NCBI GenBank assembly: GCA_017621475.1
Contig: JAGATA010000029.1
Location: 52,216-116,215 of the forward strand
Reading direction: 5' to 3'
Length of the DNA: 64,000 nt
DNA from: Clostridia bacterium
GTDB lineage: Bacteria > Bacillota > Clostridia > Oscillospirales > CAG-272
Shown piece after piece: positions 15,240 to 23,929 of the stretch (position 1 is its first letter; each line of letters opens with the position of its first letter). A model generated the notes under the pieces. It ran no database searches. It was not told the origin of the DNA and worked only from the letters and a program-made list of their open reading frames with translations. Position numbers and translations under genes: made by a program.

Positions 15240-16388
15240 TTAGCTTCTGCTCTTTCTGAGGATAGCCATAATATCATCAAAATCATCGTCGGAGATGAGG
15301 GAAGAATCATCAGCTTTGGCGATAGTCTGAGTGGGAGCTGCGGGCTTTGTGGGAGCAACGGGAGCAGGCTTTGCAGTTGCCTTAGGTGTTGCGAAGTTAA
15401 AACCCTTGTTTACGGGAGCTTTGTTTTCATCTTCGGCTCTGAAGCCTGTAGCGATAACAGTTACCTTGATAGTATCTTCAAGGCTGTTGTCGAATGTAGC
15501 ACCCCAAATGATAGTTGCATCGGGATGAGCTTCCTGAGAGATCATAGCGGAAGCTGTTTCAACTTCATCAAGGCTGATGTCGGGGCTTGCTGTGATATTG
15601 ATGATGATACCTGTAGCACCGGAGATAGAGGACTCGAGAAGAGGGCTGGAGATAGCTGCTTTAGCTGCAACTTCAGCTTTGTCTCTGCCTGTGCCGGTGC
15701 CAACACCCATGTGAGCATAGCCTGCGTTTCTCATAACGGAAGAAACGTCTGCAAAGTCAAGGTTTACAATACCGGGGATATTGATAAGGTCGGAAATACT
15801 CTGAACGCCCTGACGGAGAACGTCGTCTGCATATTCGAAAGCGTTTGCAAGAGTGATCTTGTTTTCGGAAATGTGGCGGAGTCTTTCGTTGGGGATAACG
15901 ATGAGGGAGTCAACGTAATCGCGGAGCTGAACGATACCTGCTTCAGCCTGGAGCATACGTTTTCTGCCTTCAAAAGCGAAGGGCTTTGTAACAACGCCGA
16001 TCGTGAGGATACCCATTTCTTTTGCAATCTTTGCTACAACGGGAGCAGCACCTGTACCTGTACCGCCGCCCATACCTGTTGCGATGAATACCATATCTGC
16101 ACCGCGAACAACGTTAGCGATGTCTTCCATGCTTTCTTCCGCAGCCTGTTCGCCAACTGTGGGGTCGCTGCCCGCACCGTGGCCTTTTGTGATCTTATCG
16201 CCGATAGCGATCTTTGTGGGAGCGCTGGATTTGAGAAGGACCTGCTTATCGCAGTTTACTGCGATAAATTCAACGCCCTGTACATTTTCTTCTATCATAC
16301 GGTTTACAGCGTTGCCGCCGCCGCCACCGACACCGATGACTTTAATATTTACACCACTGTCAAAGTTTGAATCAAATTCGAAACCCAT
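15240..16388 (-). CDS. ftsZ: cell division protein FtsZ
   Basis: The 382-residue tubulin-like GTPase that forms the division ring. The GTP-binding signature [10 protein letters not shown] and the N-terminal [18 protein letters not shown] are intact, as are NERL and the T7-loop region NLDFADV. A 40-residue Pro/Ala/Thr/Lys linker leads to the C-terminal peptide [16 protein letters not shown], which would bind membrane anchors; it resembles the usual DIPxFLR peptide only loosely. I chose the ATG at 16388, where AGGAGGTTAAATAAA precedes it. A 201-base A/T-rich gap separates it from ftsQ, so ftsZ may have its own promoter; I could not find a convincing one. No ftsA lies upstream. Confidence 0.97.
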   Translation of the reverse strand: MGFEFDSNFDSGVNIKVIGVGGGGGNAVNRMIEENVQGVEFIAVNCDKQVLLKSSAPTKIAIGDKITKGHGAGSDPTVGEQAAEESMEDIANVVRGADMVFIATGMGGGTGTGAAPVVAKIAKEMGILTIGVVTKPFAFEGRKRMLQAEAGIVQLRDYVDSLIVIPNERLRHISENKITLANAFEYADDVLRQGVQSISDLINIPGIVNLDFADVSSVMRNAGYAHMGVGTGTGRDKAEVAAKAAISSPLLESSISGATGIIINITASPDISLDEVETASAMISQEAHPDATIIWGATFDNSLEDTIKVTVIATGFRAEDENKAPVNKGFNFATPKATAKPAPVAPTKPAAPTQTIAKADDSSLISDDDFDDIMAILRKSRS

Positions 16389-16589
16389 TTTATTTAACCT
16401 CCTGAAATTTACACAGATAGAATGATAAATATATACAATATTATAATAAACCAAAAAGACTTGATTTACAAGATGTTTTTGAAAATTTCTTTAAAATAAA
16501 TGCAAAAAATCGTCAAAAATTACTGATTTGTTTGTTAAAAAAAGAAAAATATGTTAAAAAAAGAATTAAAATTTAAAAAGCGGAATTAT

Positions 16590-17387
16590 TTATTGCGTTT
16601 CTTCACCTATTGCTCCCGTCGCTTCAAAGGAGGTTTCACCTATAACGGAAGCGTGTATTATGCCTTTTGCCGTGGATAAGCGGTTTATGGGGTCTTCAAG
16701 ATATTCTATGGTTTCAACAGCTAAGGAAAGTTTTTCCGAAAGCTTGTAAGGTGAGCCGAAGCGAATATCATACTTGTCCTTATATGTTACGCGAAGATCG
16801 AATTTTTCGGAAATGTCAGCGTAAGTGAGCGTGCCGGAAAGCCCGGACGCGGCAATCGCTTCCAGAATTTCTATGCATTCCTTGCCGTAAGATACCAAAT
16901 CTTCCTTAAATTCCAGCGTCTTTTTGAGAACGGCAGTCTCTACCGGGGGTAGGGATATTTGCGCTACGGAAGACGTGGGAAACTCTGCTTTACTGTTGCA
17001 TATTTCAAGCACACGCAGTGTTTCTGAAAGCACGATATATTTTCCGTCTTGCTCAATATAAAAGCCAGGGGCATCCTCCGTAAGTGTTATGTTGAGCGTT
17101 GTCATACCTGTGCGAGTGATATACACGTCGCATACATACGGATTAGCTTCTTTTATTCGTTCTTCCACCTTTTCTTTATCGAGCGCGTAGATGTGCATAC
17201 CTACATTTATTTTGCCTGCCTTCATAACGGTTTGCTTATCGGAAAAAACGCAGTTTTCTATGTTTACCGTTTTTACGCGGCAAAACGCGAGGAAGATCAG
17301 CACGGTAAGAACCGTTACAATTAGGAAAAAAGCAGTTATTGCAAAAGATGTAAGCTTGCTTTTTCGAAGCGGATGCTGATCGTTCAT
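16590..17387 (-). CDS. ftsQ: cell division protein FtsQ/DivIB
   Basis: A 265-residue bitopic membrane protein. A basic N-terminus, one helix (about residues 13-35) and a POTRA-like segment (about 37-110: VKTVNIENCVFSDKQTVMKAG onward) match FtsQ/DivIB, which links the cell wall synthases FtsW/PBP to the division ring. The C-terminal part has a DivIB-like beta domain with no motif I can use. Its position between murG and ftsZ fits the dcw order. Its ATG overlaps the murG stop (ATGA), so translation is coupled. Confidence 0.88.
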   Translation of the reverse strand: MNDQHPLRKSKLTSFAITAFFLIVTVLTVLIFLAFCRVKTVNIENCVFSDKQTVMKAGKINVGMHIYALDKEKVEERIKEANPYVCDVYITRTGMTTLNITLTEDAPGFYIEQDGKYIVLSETLRVLEICNSKAEFPTSSVAQISLPPVETAVLKKTLEFKEDLVSYGKECIEILEAIAASGLSGTLTYADISEKFDLRVTYKDKYDIRFGSPYKLSEKLSLAVETIEYLEDPINRLSTAKGIIHASVIGETSFEATGAIGEETQ

Positions 17388-18535
17388 TTAGATTCATCCT
17401 CTCGTTTGATGAGCTTTATAAGATCGCGGGTCATAAGTTCCTGCATATCCTTGAATACGGTGCCTGCCGCGTTTTTGATAGCGAAGCTTTTAATGTTTTT
17501 GCGCATATTATCCGCAACGCCTTTGCCAAAGCGTATTTCATCGATGTGCTTTTTAAGCGTTTCGGCGCAAAGCTCCTTTTCTTCGATGAGCGTTGCCGCG
17601 TTTGCATCCGCCAGCACTTTTGCGTTTTTGTACTGGTGGTTTTCCGCAACATAGGGGGAGGGAATGAATATGCAGGCTTTTTCGCCAAGAGCCATTTCGG
17701 AAATAGTCATAGCGCCCGCACGGCAGATAACGATGTCCGCCGCGGCTTCCCAAAGGGGCATATCGTAGATATAATCGAATATGCGTACATTCGGAAGCGA
17801 GTAAGCACCGCAAGCCTTCGCCTTTTCGACAGAAGCGGCATAACCGCCCTTGCCCGTTGCGTGAACGAAGAGAACATCGGGGCTTTCCTTTGCATACTTG
17901 CCGAGAAAAGCTATAACATGCTCGTTTATCGGTGCAGCACCTCGGCTTCCGCCGAAGGAGAGGACGATATATTTTATATTTTCCGGTATCTGCAACTTTT
18001 CGCGCACGGAGCTATCGGCTTTTACGATGTTTTCGGAAACGAGAGGGTTGCCCACGCGCAAAACCTTTTCCTTGCAGGAAAGCTTCTTTTCCACATCGGG
18101 AAAGTTGGTATATATTCTGTCAACGTACTTTTCCACCATACGCACGGCAACGCCGGGGATGGAATTGGATTCGTGTACGGCGCAGGGAATACCGGCTTTT
18201 GCCGCAGCGTAAAGAGGGGGATAGCATTGGTAACCGCCCGTGCCTATAACAAAATCCGGCTGGAATCTTTCTATAAGTTTTCTGCCCTTTTTCTTTGATG
18301 CGAGGAAATAGTATGCGGTTTTGATGTTTGCAAAGGGGTTTTTGCGGTTAAGACCGTACATATCAATATGAGTGATGTCATAGTCTGCTTTTGCTACTAT
18401 GTCATTTTCTATACCGCGCGTAGAGCCGACAAAAAGTATTTTTGCATTGGGATTGTGCGCGCGAATTGTATTTGCAATAGCGATGGCGGGGTATATGTGG
18501 CCGCCTGTACCGCCGCAGGCAAGTATTATTTTCAT
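17384..18535 (-). CDS. murG: UDP-N-acetylglucosamine--MurNAc-pentapeptide-PP-undecaprenol N-acetylglucosaminyltransferase
   Basis: A 383-residue GT28 glycosyltransferase that makes lipid II from lipid I on the inner face of the membrane. The glycine-rich ILACGGTGGHIYPAIAIA opens the protein, GTGGYQCYPPLYAA follows, and the UDP-binding region shows SFGGSRGAAPINEHV and CRAGAMTISEMA. The C-terminus is about 20 residues longer than usual, with a charged tail ending in KREDESK. It starts 24 bases after the ftsW stop and overlaps ftsQ. murC, often next to murG, is absent. Confidence 0.95.
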   Translation of the reverse strand: MKIILACGGTGGHIYPAIAIANTIRAHNPNAKILFVGSTRGIENDIVAKADYDITHIDMYGLNRKNPFANIKTAYYFLASKKKGRKLIERFQPDFVIGTGGYQCYPPLYAAAKAGIPCAVHESNSIPGVAVRMVEKYVDRIYTNFPDVEKKLSCKEKVLRVGNPLVSENIVKADSSVREKLQIPENIKYIVLSFGGSRGAAPINEHVIAFLGKYAKESPDVLFVHATGKGGYAASVEKAKACGAYSLPNVRIFDYIYDMPLWEAAADIVICRAGAMTISEMALGEKACIFIPSPYVAENHQYKNAKVLADANAATLIEEKELCAETLKKHIDEIRFGKGVADNMRKNIKSFAIKNAAGTVFKDMQELMTRDLIKLIKREDESK

Positions 18536-18559
18536 TTTATTGTTTGTACCTCCGTCATA

Positions 18560-19963
18560 TCAGATTTTTTCCTGTGAAGAGTATCGGGAAACGGAAAGGA
18601 TGATACCCATTTCCGCAAGCTGCATTATAAGTGCCGTTCCGCCATAGCTGAAGAAGGGAAGCGCTATTCCCGTTGTGGGGATGGTGGCTGTTACAACGGC
18701 TATATTTAGAAGCGCCTGTATTCCTACTTTTGCAACAAGACCCGTTACAAGCAGAGAGGAAAAAGTGTCGGGTGCTTTTTTCGCTATAGCAAGACCGCGC
18801 CATACAAGAGCTATAAAAAGCGCTATTACGCAAAGACCGCCGATGAGCCCCAGCTCTTCGCAAACTATGGCGAAAATAAAGTCGTTCTGCGGTTCGGGCA
18901 GCCAGCTTTGCTTTTGGTAGCTGTTGCCAAGACCCACGCCGAATATACCGCCGGAGCCGATGGCAAGCATACTCTGGTACGGTTGCCAGCCGCCGTCCTG
19001 AAGCACAGTTTCGGGGTGAAGCCAAGCGTTTACGCGCGCAGTGGCATAGTTGGTAAAGAAGATTATAGCACAAACTGCGGAAGCGCCTGCGGTACATATT
19101 CCGGTAAGCCATTTTGCGCTTGCGCCGGAAACAAGTATCATAACAGCACCTATAAGGAAGATAATTACCGTGCCGGAGATGTGCTTTTGAATGATGGTGG
19201 AGAAGCATACGGCAAGCAGGATGCAAGCGGGGAAGAAGATGCCGTATTTGAATTTTTTTGTTTTGTTAATAACGTAGGAAAAATACAGTGCCATGATCAG
19301 CACTATGGAAAACTTCATAATGTCGGATGGCTGGAATGTGATTATTTTAAGATCGACCCAGCGCGTTGCGCCCTTTTCACTCTTGCCGATAACAGGCAGG
19401 AAAACGCAGAACATAAGTATGTAGGAAACGCCGAATATGGGCAGCGCCCAGTTACGAAGCAGCCTGTAATCGAAAAATGAGAAGAAAATTAGCGCGGCAA
19501 CACCCGCAAGAGCGTATATCGTTTGCCTTTTTACAAAGAACGTGCTGTTGTGGAACCGGCTTTCCGCGAAAGAATAGCTTGCGGAAAAAACCATTACCGT
19601 GCCGAAGCAGAGAAGCGCCAGAACTATTATAAGAAAAGTGGAATCAACGCCGGATTTTACTCTATAGACCGTATCAAGCGGTTTTGCGGAGCGAATGTTG
19701 CCAAGGAAAACTTTTTTCTCTTTGCTTTCTTGAATCTCTTTTGGAAGTGTGGGACTTTTTTCTTTGACTTTTTTTATTTTTATTGGCTTTCCTTTCTTTT
19801 GCGGTTCGGTTTTTTTTGCTGATTTTTTCAAATCCGAAGTTTTGGGCGCTGTTTTTACCGCGCTTTTTTGCGCGGCGGAGGAAGGAGCGCTTTTCGGGCG
19901 CGGTGCTGCTTGTACCTGCGCCGCGGTTTTGCCGTTAGTGTTTTTTTGTTCTTTCGGTGACAT
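18560..19963 (-). CDS. ftsW: peptidoglycan glycosyltransferase FtsW with long basic N-terminus
   Basis: A 467-residue SEDS-family protein that polymerises septal peptidoglycan from lipid II. About ten membrane helices follow from residue 110. Family blocks are ATRWVDLKIITFQPSDIMK, QKHISGTVIIFLIGAVMI, GGWQPYQSMLAIGSGGIFGVGLGNS and the catalytic-region PEPQNDFIFAIVCEELG. The first 100 residues are an extra cytoplasmic tail, rich in Lys, Ala, Pro and Ser (KKGKPIKIKKVKEKSPTLPK), not part of the fold. It comes straight after mraY, where murD is normally found. Lipid II flipping was once proposed for FtsW, but murJ at 41938 is the better flippase candidate. Confidence 0.94.
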   Translation of the reverse strand: MSPKEQKNTNGKTAAQVQAAPRPKSAPSSAAQKSAVKTAPKTSDLKKSAKKTEPQKKGKPIKIKKVKEKSPTLPKEIQESKEKKVFLGNIRSAKPLDTVYRVKSGVDSTFLIIVLALLCFGTVMVFSASYSFAESRFHNSTFFVKRQTIYALAGVAALIFFSFFDYRLLRNWALPIFGVSYILMFCVFLPVIGKSEKGATRWVDLKIITFQPSDIMKFSIVLIMALYFSYVINKTKKFKYGIFFPACILLAVCFSTIIQKHISGTVIIFLIGAVMILVSGASAKWLTGICTAGASAVCAIIFFTNYATARVNAWLHPETVLQDGGWQPYQSMLAIGSGGIFGVGLGNSYQKQSWLPEPQNDFIFAIVCEELGLIGGLCVIALFIALVWRGLAIAKKAPDTFSSLLVTGLVAKVGIQALLNIAVVTATIPTTGIALPFFSYGGTALIMQLAEMGIILSVSRYSSQEKI

Positions 19964-19997
19964 AAACGCCCTCCTTTAGTTTTATTTTGAATTTTAA

Positions 19998-20975
19998 TTA
20001 TTTAAAAATGTAGCTTATAACGCACGCGGCAATTGTTACGAGTGTGAATATTGCAACGATTTTGTTTTCTCCCCAACCGCATTTTTCAAAGTGATGATGG
20101 ATGGGGGACATTTTGAAAAGTCTTTTGCCGTGTGTTATTTTGAAATACAATACCTGAAGTATTACGGAAGCAGCTTCTATAATGTAGATAAGACCCGCCG
20201 TTATGATGATAAGCGGATTATCAAGGAGTATTGCAAGCGCGCTTACAGCACCGCCCAGGTACAGAGAGCCTGTGTCGCCCATAAATATCTTTGCGGGGTG
20301 GAAGTTGTAAACGAGGAAACCGAAACAACCGCCGAATACTGCGCCTGCAAGGTAGAAAGCGCCTTCGTTGCCGACGGAAATTGCATATACTGCAAAGAAT
20401 GCGCAAACGACAGCCGTAACGCTTGAAGCAAGACCGTCTACCCCGTCTGTCAGGTTTACGCTGTTCATAATGCCGACGATAAGTATAAGAAGAATGAGGT
20501 AATACGCTCTGCCGATGTCAAAGGAAACGCCGACAAATGGGATGTAAAGGCTTGTGGTAAGACCTGCCCATTTGCTCATGGCGATTATATAAAGAGCTGC
20601 CGCCAAAAGCTGGAGCATAAATTTTTCTACGGGACGAAGACCCTCGTTTTGTTTTTTGAATATTTTTATTGCGTCATCCGCAAAGCCGATACCGCCGCAG
20701 AGAAGCGCGAACACCGCGGAGAAAATGAAACGCAAGCCTTCCTCGGAAAATCCCGTGCGGATGATGGCGTAAACTATCATCGTAAGCGTTATCGGAATTA
20801 TAAAGAAGATACCGCCCATCATAGGTGTGCCTTCCTTGGATTTGTGCCAGCGCGGACCGATCTCACGTATCTTCTGGCCTATTTTAAGGCTTTTGAGCAC
20901 GGGAATGAGGAATCTGCCGAGAAGCGCCGTGCAGACAAAGCAAACAACGACTGCTATAAAAAAGTAAACTGTCAT
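19998..20975 (-). CDS. mraY: phospho-N-acetylmuramoyl-pentapeptide transferase
   Basis: A 325-residue polytopic membrane enzyme that joins UDP-MurNAc-pentapeptide to undecaprenyl phosphate, forming lipid I. The magnesium-binding FADDAIKIFKKQNEGL, the NLTDGVDGLASS block and the late FMGDTGSLYLGG and MSPIHHHFE blocks are all present, so the active site is complete. It begins 12 bases after the murF stop. It is followed by ftsW with no murD between. Confidence 0.97.
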   Translation of the reverse strand: MTVYFFIAVVVCFVCTALLGRFLIPVLKSLKIGQKIREIGPRWHKSKEGTPMMGGIFFIIPITLTMIVYAIIRTGFSEEGLRFIFSAVFALLCGGIGFADDAIKIFKKQNEGLRPVEKFMLQLLAAALYIIAMSKWAGLTTSLYIPFVGVSFDIGRAYYLILLILIVGIMNSVNLTDGVDGLASSVTAVVCAFFAVYAISVGNEGAFYLAGAVFGGCFGFLVYNFHPAKIFMGDTGSLYLGGAVSALAILLDNPLIIITAGLIYIIEAASVILQVLYFKITHGKRLFKMSPIHHHFEKCGWGENKIVAIFTLVTIAACVISYIFK

Positions 20976-20987
20976 AATATGTCTCCG

Positions 20988-22376
20988 TTAAATTTCTCTT
21001 GATATTCTTTCAAGCTTCAGCGCACGGCTGGCTTTGAAAAGGATCACGTCGCCTTCTTTCAAGGCAAGTTTTAATTTTTCCACAGCGGTTTGGGTATCCT
21101 GCGGATCCGGCAGGCGAATTATATTTTCTCTTGCCAATCCTGCGTGCTGTGCGCCGTTTGCGATTTCTTCACCGAGAGTGCCGAAGGTGAAAATCATGTC
21201 TATTCCCATACCTGCTGCAAACTCCCCGACGGAAAAGTGCATCGCGGCGCTGTCGCGGCCGAGCTCGCGCATCTCACCGAGGAAAGCTATCTTTCTTGCG
21301 CTTCCTGCGATGCGGCAAAGGGAAGAAAGGGAAGCACGCATAGATTCGGGGCTTGCGTTATAGCAATCTTCTATTATTTTAATGCCGCCGTGCTCGCGTA
21401 CGCCGCCGCGCATGTCGCAGGGGGCGAAAGCGAGAAGTCCGCGCCGTATGCTTTCTTCATCCATATCGGCAAGAGTGCCGACTGCTATAGCACAGAGTGC
21501 GTTATAGACGTTATGCTTGCCGACAGTAGGTATGCACACGTTTTTCCAATCTGTTTCTTTAACTTTGCAATCGAAGACGGTTTTATCTGCTTCTTCTCTT
21601 ATATTATACGCGAAAAATTCGCAATTTTTGTCGATTAAAGAAACAAAAATATTATTTGTTTTAAAATTTTCAAGATTTTTTAAAAGAGGTTCGTCTCCGT
21701 TTAAAATAAGCGGAGCTCCGTCCCTCATCCCCTCTGTTATTTCGAGTTTTGCAAGGGCGATATTTTCGCGCGTGCCGAGGTTTTCAAGGTGGGAAGAGCC
21801 GATATTTGTTATAACACCTATATCGGGACGCGCTATCCTTGTAAGGTGCGCGATCTCGCCTCTTGCGCTCATGCCCATTTCAAGAACAAGCGCATTTTTG
21901 GGGTGTGCGAACGAAAACAGCGTGAGGGGAAGCCCAATGTCGTTGTTGAAATTCCCTTGGGTTTTTGCCGTGTCGTATTTTTCGGCAAGGACTGCGGCGA
22001 TAAATTCCTTAGTTGTCGTTTTCCCCACGGAGCCCGTTATGCCAACGGTAAGGCAGGGCAAGAGCTCGTGGTGTGCTTTTGCAAGAAGCCCCAGCGCCTC
22101 TCTTGTATTATTTACAAGGATATATGGTATATTTTCGTGCGGCTCGCGTGAGACCACGGCGCAGACAGCGCCTTTTTCCACTGCGGAGGGCGCAAAATCG
22201 TTGCCATCCATCTTTTCGCCCGAAAGAGCGAAGAAGAGCTCGCCCTTTTGCACCTTGCGTGAATCCGTGCAGATGCCGTAAAAGCGCGTATTTTTATCCG
22301 CAGAGCAAAGCTTGCCTTTTATGAACGCGGCGGCGTCTGCAAGAGAAAAGCCGCTTTCCTTTAAGCCGAGATACAT
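20988..22376 (-). CDS. murF: UDP-N-acetylmuramoyl-tripeptide--D-alanyl-D-alanine ligase
   Basis: A 462-residue Mur ligase that adds D-Ala-D-Ala to the peptidoglycan precursor. The ATP-binding loop is VGITGSVGKTTTKEF, and the blocks GNFNNDIGLPLTL and EDCYNASPESMRA are characteristic of MurF. The N-terminal domain (KGELFFALSGEKMDGNDF) binds the UDP-MurNAc moiety. It starts three bases after the murE stop, so its ribosome binding site lies inside murE and the two are probably coupled. Confidence 0.96.
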   Translation of the reverse strand: MYLGLKESGFSLADAAAFIKGKLCSADKNTRFYGICTDSRKVQKGELFFALSGEKMDGNDFAPSAVEKGAVCAVVSREPHENIPYILVNNTREALGLLAKAHHELLPCLTVGITGSVGKTTTKEFIAAVLAEKYDTAKTQGNFNNDIGLPLTLFSFAHPKNALVLEMGMSARGEIAHLTRIARPDIGVITNIGSSHLENLGTRENIALAKLEITEGMRDGAPLILNGDEPLLKNLENFKTNNIFVSLIDKNCEFFAYNIREEADKTVFDCKVKETDWKNVCIPTVGKHNVYNALCAIAVGTLADMDEESIRRGLLAFAPCDMRGGVREHGGIKIIEDCYNASPESMRASLSSLCRIAGSARKIAFLGEMRELGRDSAAMHFSVGEFAAGMGIDMIFTFGTLGEEIANGAQHAGLARENIIRLPDPQDTQTAVEKLKLALKEGDVILFKASRALKLERISREI

Positions 22377-22379
22377 TTT

Positions 22380-23840
22380 TTAAAACCCATTTCTTTCTGT
22401 AAAATTTTCGACGATCTCTTTTTCGGAAAAATAGCGTTTTCCGTTTTTATCGTCTATGTAGTTTTCGTGACCCTTGCCGGCAAGCAGAATGGTATCCCCT
22501 GCTTTTGCATGGGAAAGAGCGTATTCGATAGCTTCTTTTCTGTCCGTTATCGTAACGAAATTCGTTTTGCCCGCGTCAATACCGCTTACAATATCCGCGA
22601 TGATATTTTCGGGTTCTTCTGTGCGTGGGTTGTCGCTTGTGATAAGCGCGATATCCGCGCCGTCCGTCGCTATCTTGCCCATTTCAAGGCGTTTGCCGCG
22701 GTCGCGGTTTCCGCCGCAGCCGAAAAGGCAATAAAGCGTGCCGCGCGTTACTTTTTTGCAGGCGGCGATGGCTTTTTCAAGCGCATCGGGCGTGTGTGCA
22801 TAGTCGATAATAACGGAGAAGGAGAGCTTTTCGCGGCAGACGTATTCCATTCTGCCGGGAGCGCCGCAAAAGTGTGAGAGCGTGTTTTTTACGCTTTCTT
22901 CATCTATGCCGAGTATTTTTGCGGCGATAAATGCTTCTGCGGTGTTGTAGATATTGAAGTCGCCCGCAAGGGGGGCTTTTATTTCAGCGGTTTCTTCGCC
23001 TGCGCACAACGTATAACTCATACCGGAGGGGGCAAGAACCGAGTTATCTATAAAATAATGCGCGTTTTTGTCTTTCGCGGAAAGGAAGAATACGTTTTTC
23101 TTTGCGCCCTTTGCCATTTCGTGTGCGCGCTCGTCATCAAGGTTGATAACGGAGTTTTCGCACTGCGCGAAAAATGAAGCTTTTACACGTGCGTATTCAT
23201 CCATCGTTTTGTGGTAATCGAGGTGGTCTCGTGTAATATTCGTGAATATGCCGACCTCAAAATCGAGTGCGCCAACTCTTTTCTGCGCGATGGAGTGTGA
23301 GGAAACCTCCATAACGGCGTATTCCGCACCGTTGTGCAGTGCCTGTGCGAAAAGCGGAGCTAGCTTTTCGGGCGGGGGCGTTGTGTGCGTGGAGGGGTAG
23401 TAAGCGCCGCAAACGTCATAGCCTACCGTTGTGAACATGGCGCATTTTTTGCCCGCATCTGTAAGTATTTTGTGCATAAGGCTGGTTATGGTGGTCTTAC
23501 CGTTCGTTCCCGTAACGCCGATTATCTTTATCTTTTTTTGTGGGTTTCCCACAGCGAAAAAGCAGGCGTTTGCAAAGCAAGCGCGCACATCGCGCACTAT
23601 GACCGTGGGGATAGATAGCGAAAGAGAGAAGCTTTCACCCGTAACAACGGCGCAAGCGCCTTTTTGCACAGCCTGCAAAGCATATGCTTCGCCGCTGTCG
23701 GAAGCTCCGGGGAGCGCGAAAAACACGTTTCCTGCTCCTATCGTGCGTGTATCGCAGGAAAAGCCGTTTGTTTCTATTTTGCCCTGTATATTTTCTGTTT
23801 TTACTATTTCATTTTCGGATATAACGTCAAAAAGTTCCAT
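22380..23840 (-). CDS. murE: UDP-N-acetylmuramoyl-tripeptide synthetase (meso-diaminopimelate type)
   Basis: A 486-residue Mur ligase that adds the third residue of the stem peptide. The ATP loop is IGVTGTNGKTTITSLM. The substrate-selecting motif reads DNPRTEEP: the DNPR form, with Arg, is the meso-diaminopimelate-binding version, while lysine-adding enzymes have other residues there. This predicts A1-gamma-type peptidoglycan. CGGAGGTTTTT precedes the ATG. An 89-base gap to the PBP gene holds a 7-bp hairpin (23900-23917) without a T run. Confidence 0.95.
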   Translation of the reverse strand: MELFDVISENEIVKTENIQGKIETNGFSCDTRTIGAGNVFFALPGASDSGEAYALQAVQKGACAVVTGESFSLSLSIPTVIVRDVRACFANACFFAVGNPQKKIKIIGVTGTNGKTTITSLMHKILTDAGKKCAMFTTVGYDVCGAYYPSTHTTPPPEKLAPLFAQALHNGAEYAVMEVSSHSIAQKRVGALDFEVGIFTNITRDHLDYHKTMDEYARVKASFFAQCENSVINLDDERAHEMAKGAKKNVFFLSAKDKNAHYFIDNSVLAPSGMSYTLCAGEETAEIKAPLAGDFNIYNTAEAFIAAKILGIDEESVKNTLSHFCGAPGRMEYVCREKLSFSVIIDYAHTPDALEKAIAACKKVTRGTLYCLFGCGGNRDRGKRLEMGKIATDGADIALITSDNPRTEEPENIIADIVSGIDAGKTNFVTITDRKEAIEYALSHAKAGDTILLAGKGHENYIDDKNGKRYFSEKEIVENFTERNGF

Positions 23841-23929
23841 AAAAACCTCCGAAATTTAAGATGTGTTTTTTATAAAAAATATTACGTCTTTGCTGACACC
23901 TTCCGCAAAAGCGGAAGATTTGTCTCTTG

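Noticed and set aside
15525..16370. 281-residue open frame on the plus strand opposite ftsZ
   Set aside because: It lies wholly antisense to a certain gene, is rich in Cys and has no ribosome binding site. It mirrors the codon use of ftsZ.
23900..23917. Hairpin CTTCCGC-AAAA-GCGGAAG between the PBP and murE genes as a terminator
   Set aside because: No T run follows on the transcribed strand and the genes belong to one operon.
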